Shown here piece by piece: positions 61,358 to 64,000 of a stretch of DNA of 64,000 nucleotides; the stretch's first letter is position 1, and the number at the start of each line of letters is the position of its first letter. Under the pieces are notes generated by a model. It saw nothing but the letters and a program-made list of their open reading frames with translations. It ran no database searches and had not been told where the DNA came from. Source of the stretch: Sympetrum striolatum (Eukaryota; Arthropoda; Insecta; Odonata; Libellulidae); the NCBI GenBank assembly GCA_947579665.1, contig OX388345.1, positions 68,811,454 to 68,875,453 of the forward strand. The letters run 5' to 3'. The position numbers were made by a program, and so were the translations under genes.

Positions 61358-61480
61358 GTACAGCTATGTGTAAAAAAACTTAATCCTTAGCCTTATATAG
61401 CACAGGGAATTTAAAGTTTTTTTGCACATAGCTGTACCCAAATAGTTCTGATGACGGCGTGATTTGCGCCGTAACAAGTC
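61358..61480 (+). repeat. Hairpin element D followed by a hammerhead-like box
   Basis: The arms 61358-61383 (GTACAGCTATGTGTAAAAAA...) and 61411-61437 are near-perfect reverse complements, one mismatch and one indel. Ten bases later is CTGATGA (61448-61454), a 5-bp stem CGGCG/CGCCG with loop TGATTTG, then TAAC and AAGTC. CUGAUGA plus stem plus GAAAC-like plus GUC is the order of a hammerhead ribozyme, but GAAA is changed to TAAC, so an active ribozyme is unlikely. Confidence 0.6.
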
Positions 61481-61537
61481 AACTTTTGCGTATGTTTATT
61501 ATTATTTCGTTATATCTGCAGAAAGTTAAACACACAT

Positions 61538-61566
61538 ATATGTATGTATGTATATATATATAAATT
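61538..61566. repeat. TA/TG microsatellite
   Basis: Alternating ATATAT, three GTAT units and a TATATATA run. Confidence 0.8.
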
Positions 61567-62019
61567 ATTTTCCACCAATTATCACCGAGTGTTATAGTGT
61601 TATTCAGAATATCTTAACATAACTCTAGCAACTGATACAGTAGATTTTTACGATGAATTTCGTCAAGTTGATAAATCCTTAAGATATGAACTCGTTGACG
61701 AAATCGGTCGTTTGAAAAAATCAGTTGAATTAGTTACTAGAGTTCTTTATGACATGCACTGAGAAAATCCACGAAGTCACCGTAAAAATTCACCGATACA
61801 ATTTTATGTTAGAGAATATCTTTCACTGTAGAATAATGGGTTACACGAATTTGTACAAGTTTAATCAACTCGAACCTTCATGATTCAAAGCGACATTTTA
61901 CAGTTCCTTTTAATCGCGAAACAAGAAGCATTGTAAAGCAAATAAAACTTGCGGCGTACGTCACGATAACTCAACACACATAAAAATTAAACCTAGTACA
62001 TCGCACTCTCATCAGTTGG

Positions 62020-62470
62020 CACCGGTGAGAATAAGCCGCAGTTATTGAGCCTCCCCCTACGGTTGAAACCACCTTCCATACGGTGCATTGCGTGACTTTT
62101 CCACCCGACAACTGACGAGCGAGATATAGCCCCGAGTCGGCCGTGTTTATACACGCCCTCTGGTATCGGCGGAGCGAGTTAGTTAATAACAATCCCCACC
62201 GCCGTGGGGAGCCCTTCTCCGTCGGAGAATCTCGGAGAGGCAAGAATCCCATCCGATCGGCCCCGGAGAGCAGTAAAAGTCGGAGCGTATTTAAGCGCGA
62301 GGCGAGAATATCCGTCACGCGTGCGGAGCCGACAGCGGAATATGACGCCGCCGAGATATAAACCTGTCCTGCCGATGCACGCAGCGCACGATGAGCCCCT
62401 TGACGAATAATCCCATGACGTGCGCAGATGACGTCGTATAATCGAACGAAGGCACATTCCGTACTGATGC
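62020..62470. promoter_or_regulatory. CpG-rich island, candidate regulatory element
   Basis: This is one of the most CpG-dense segments of the window (many CGCG, GCGC, CGGCG words near 62140-62400). The 175-codon minus-strand frame (61971-62498) and a 118-codon frame overlapping it on the same strand are both open with no known domain, which points to composition. A promoter or enhancer role is only an inference. Confidence 0.25.
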
Positions 62471-63479
62471 AATTTCTCCGCAACGCTCCCTGATACAATT
62501 ACAGATACATTCTTCTCGTTTGTATTTTCATTCAAGTTTGAAATTTTTGCAATAAGGCTGGTCCGTGCAAAATACCACCAGTGTTGGCCCTTAGCGGCCT
62601 GTGATTAATTTGGGAAATAATTAAAATATCTTAGTTATTATTTACAATTTGCGAATGAAAGGTAATAATAAAAATTTACCCTTCGCTAGGCATTCTAAGA
62701 ATGCAAAATTTAGATCCTTCAGTAGGCACTTATAGAATAACAAATGAAACAGACCAATATGGAAAAAACATAAGAAAATCAGTATATGAGTACTGTCGGC
62801 TGAATAGGAGGAATGAAGTTTCATTTGCGAAAGCGGATATTGTCTTGGTTTTCGAAAACAAAATAATATTTTTCTTGAAATTTCTCTTAAATCTATTACA
62901 TCGAATCTCGTAAAATCTGTTGAATCTATAATATGCTGAAATCCGGATCCTACGATAGGCATTTAAAGAATATTGGCATATCCCTTAACCTTTAAATATT
63001 TGAAGCTTGTCGCCAAAAAATATATCACGTTAATTATTGATTAGTGATTCTCTTTTCAACTTATTCTAATCAATTGACCTGTCAAATAGCCAAAATAGTA
63101 GCGTCTTCGTCTTTTGTGATAGCAGACACAGGTCCGATTACCGTAGGCCTACGTATACTTAAACTATCTCGGCCATCAAAGCTTTCAATGGCATTGCCAT
63201 ACTATTTTCATTAATTATATAATACCATATTAGTTAATTACAAAAATCACCTTCGTTATTTCAAAATCCTTCATCTCGATGAGAATCTAGGAGGATTATA
63301 AAGTTTAGGTTAAAATTGCTCAGTAAAATAATCCATAACACGTTCTCGAAAGGTGTGGTAGATATTCTGCGTCCATCTTGTTGTAAAGGCCGATCTGGTA
63401 TTGCGAGAAAAAATAGGGAAATAGATATAGAGCTAACAGCTTCAAAGATTCATTTTTATGCGACTATAACAGATTGAAT
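62471..63479. other. AT-rich, nothing recognised
   Basis: Frames of 106 (minus) and 70 codons (+) overlap around 62642-62962 without motifs. Confidence 0.4.
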
Positions 63480-63560
63480 AATCATGCTTAAAGGTACTGG
63501 ATCGCCTCCCACACGCCGATAGGCGAATAGTACAGCTGATGCGTAGATGTAGGTATACAT
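63480..63560 (+). mobile_element. TGTAGA-family LINE 3' end fragment
   Basis: The + strand reads CGCCTCCCACACGCCGATAG, then a diverged body and GCGTAGATGTAGGTAT, matching the order of landmark and tail in the 24.2-kb copy. Confidence 0.55.
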
Positions 63561-64000
63561 CATGGTTGAAATATTTACATAAATATAGCCGTATTGAAAA
63601 TTATTATTTCAATAAAAATTCCTGCCATAGTAAGACTTATGTAGCAGATAAACAATATCGATGCTGATTCTATCTTCTGGGCTGATGGCTGACTTTTTCC
63701 ATTCCGTGACCCAATCTCAAGGGGCTTATTCCTGTCACATACGTAGCATTCCATTCACGACTGCTGTTCGTAAAAATTTTCGCTCTGTGCCCTTGGGATT
63801 CGGTGCGCTTTTTTATACAACTAATCCGACTCGAAAAATCTCGTTATTCTCCAATTTTACTGTCACTCCTGATTTCTGTCCCAGCGCCGTTAATCTTGTC
63901 ACTCCATCTCTCGTATCCATACCACGCGAATTGCGTTCCGGTCCAGTTTTGTGGCATTAAAAACAACAAATATAAGGTCAAATAAAATGAAATTCTGTTT
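63561..64000. other. Nothing recognised
   Basis: A 99-codon + frame (63661-63960) has no known motif. Confidence 0.35.

Larger units (their letters stand above)
18903..64000 (+). other. Probable intron downstream of the RRM exon
   Basis: It starts with the donor GTAAGC. No exon starting with the family's expected D-(I/V)-N continuation was recognised in the remaining 45 kb, so at least part of this span is intron. It is filled with mobile-element remains and GC-richer islands. A nested gene on either strand is possible but not shown. Confidence 0.5.

Noticed and set aside
61448..61480. Active hammerhead ribozyme
   Set aside because: The GAAA box is changed and closing stem I is not evident; only a decayed resemblance is claimed.
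61971..62498. 175-codon minus-strand frame, the longest in the window
   Set aside because: It lies in CpG-rich DNA where another frame on the same strand is also open; no domain, splice context or neighbour supports coding.

Overview
The window looks like a piece of a large, AT-rich arthropod nuclear genome, most likely from an insect. The evidence is one spliced exon with canonical AG/GT borders in otherwise non-coding DNA, many decayed non-LTR retrotransposons, a mariner element and tRNA-derived SINEs. There are no dense ORFs, operons or ribosome binding sites. I cannot name the species.

The only host coding sequence I can support is a 108-bp exon on the + strand at 18795-18902. It encodes the RNP1 half of an RRM closest to the hnRNP C / RALY family. 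Neither the preceding exon (RNP2) nor the following one was recognised, so most of the window is probably intron: at least 18.8 kb upstream and 45 kb downstream.

Layout. 1-18.8 kb: intron with a hairpin repeat (2.3 kb), tRNA-like fragments (2.7, 5.7 kb), a G-quadruplex motif (5.0 kb), GC-richer islands, mirrored CCTATTG clusters (12.5-13.0 kb), a tandem array of tRNA T-arm-like units (13.8-14.9 kb) and a decayed reverse transcriptase (15.7 kb). 18.9-37.6 kb: intron with a SINE (22.6 kb), a 5'-truncated LINE (24.2-24.9 kb), a LINE tail (28.7 kb) and a 75-bp minisatellite (32.7-33.2 kb). 37.6-48.2 kb: an internally deleted mariner with intact ends, two LINE 3' ends, two small unidentified ORFs, short tandem repeats, a second inverted copy of the T-arm array carrying a perfect 47-bp palindrome, and a SINE. 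48-64 kb: a long decayed Jockey/CR1-like RT on the minus strand (51.9-54.2 kb) with two nested insertions, then mostly unassigned DNA with scattered LINE tails, a hairpin with a hammerhead-like box, and a CpG-rich island near 62.2 kb.

The most unusual structure is the T-arm array. Units of about 150-176 bp each carry a GGTTCGA B-box/T-loop core. The core is kept in all ten units of the two copies although the rest of the units has diverged strongly. Second is a small family of hairpin elements whose loops share CAGAAGATG next to GAAACCGGT. One of them sits in the 52-kb RT between perfect 12-bp target-site duplications.
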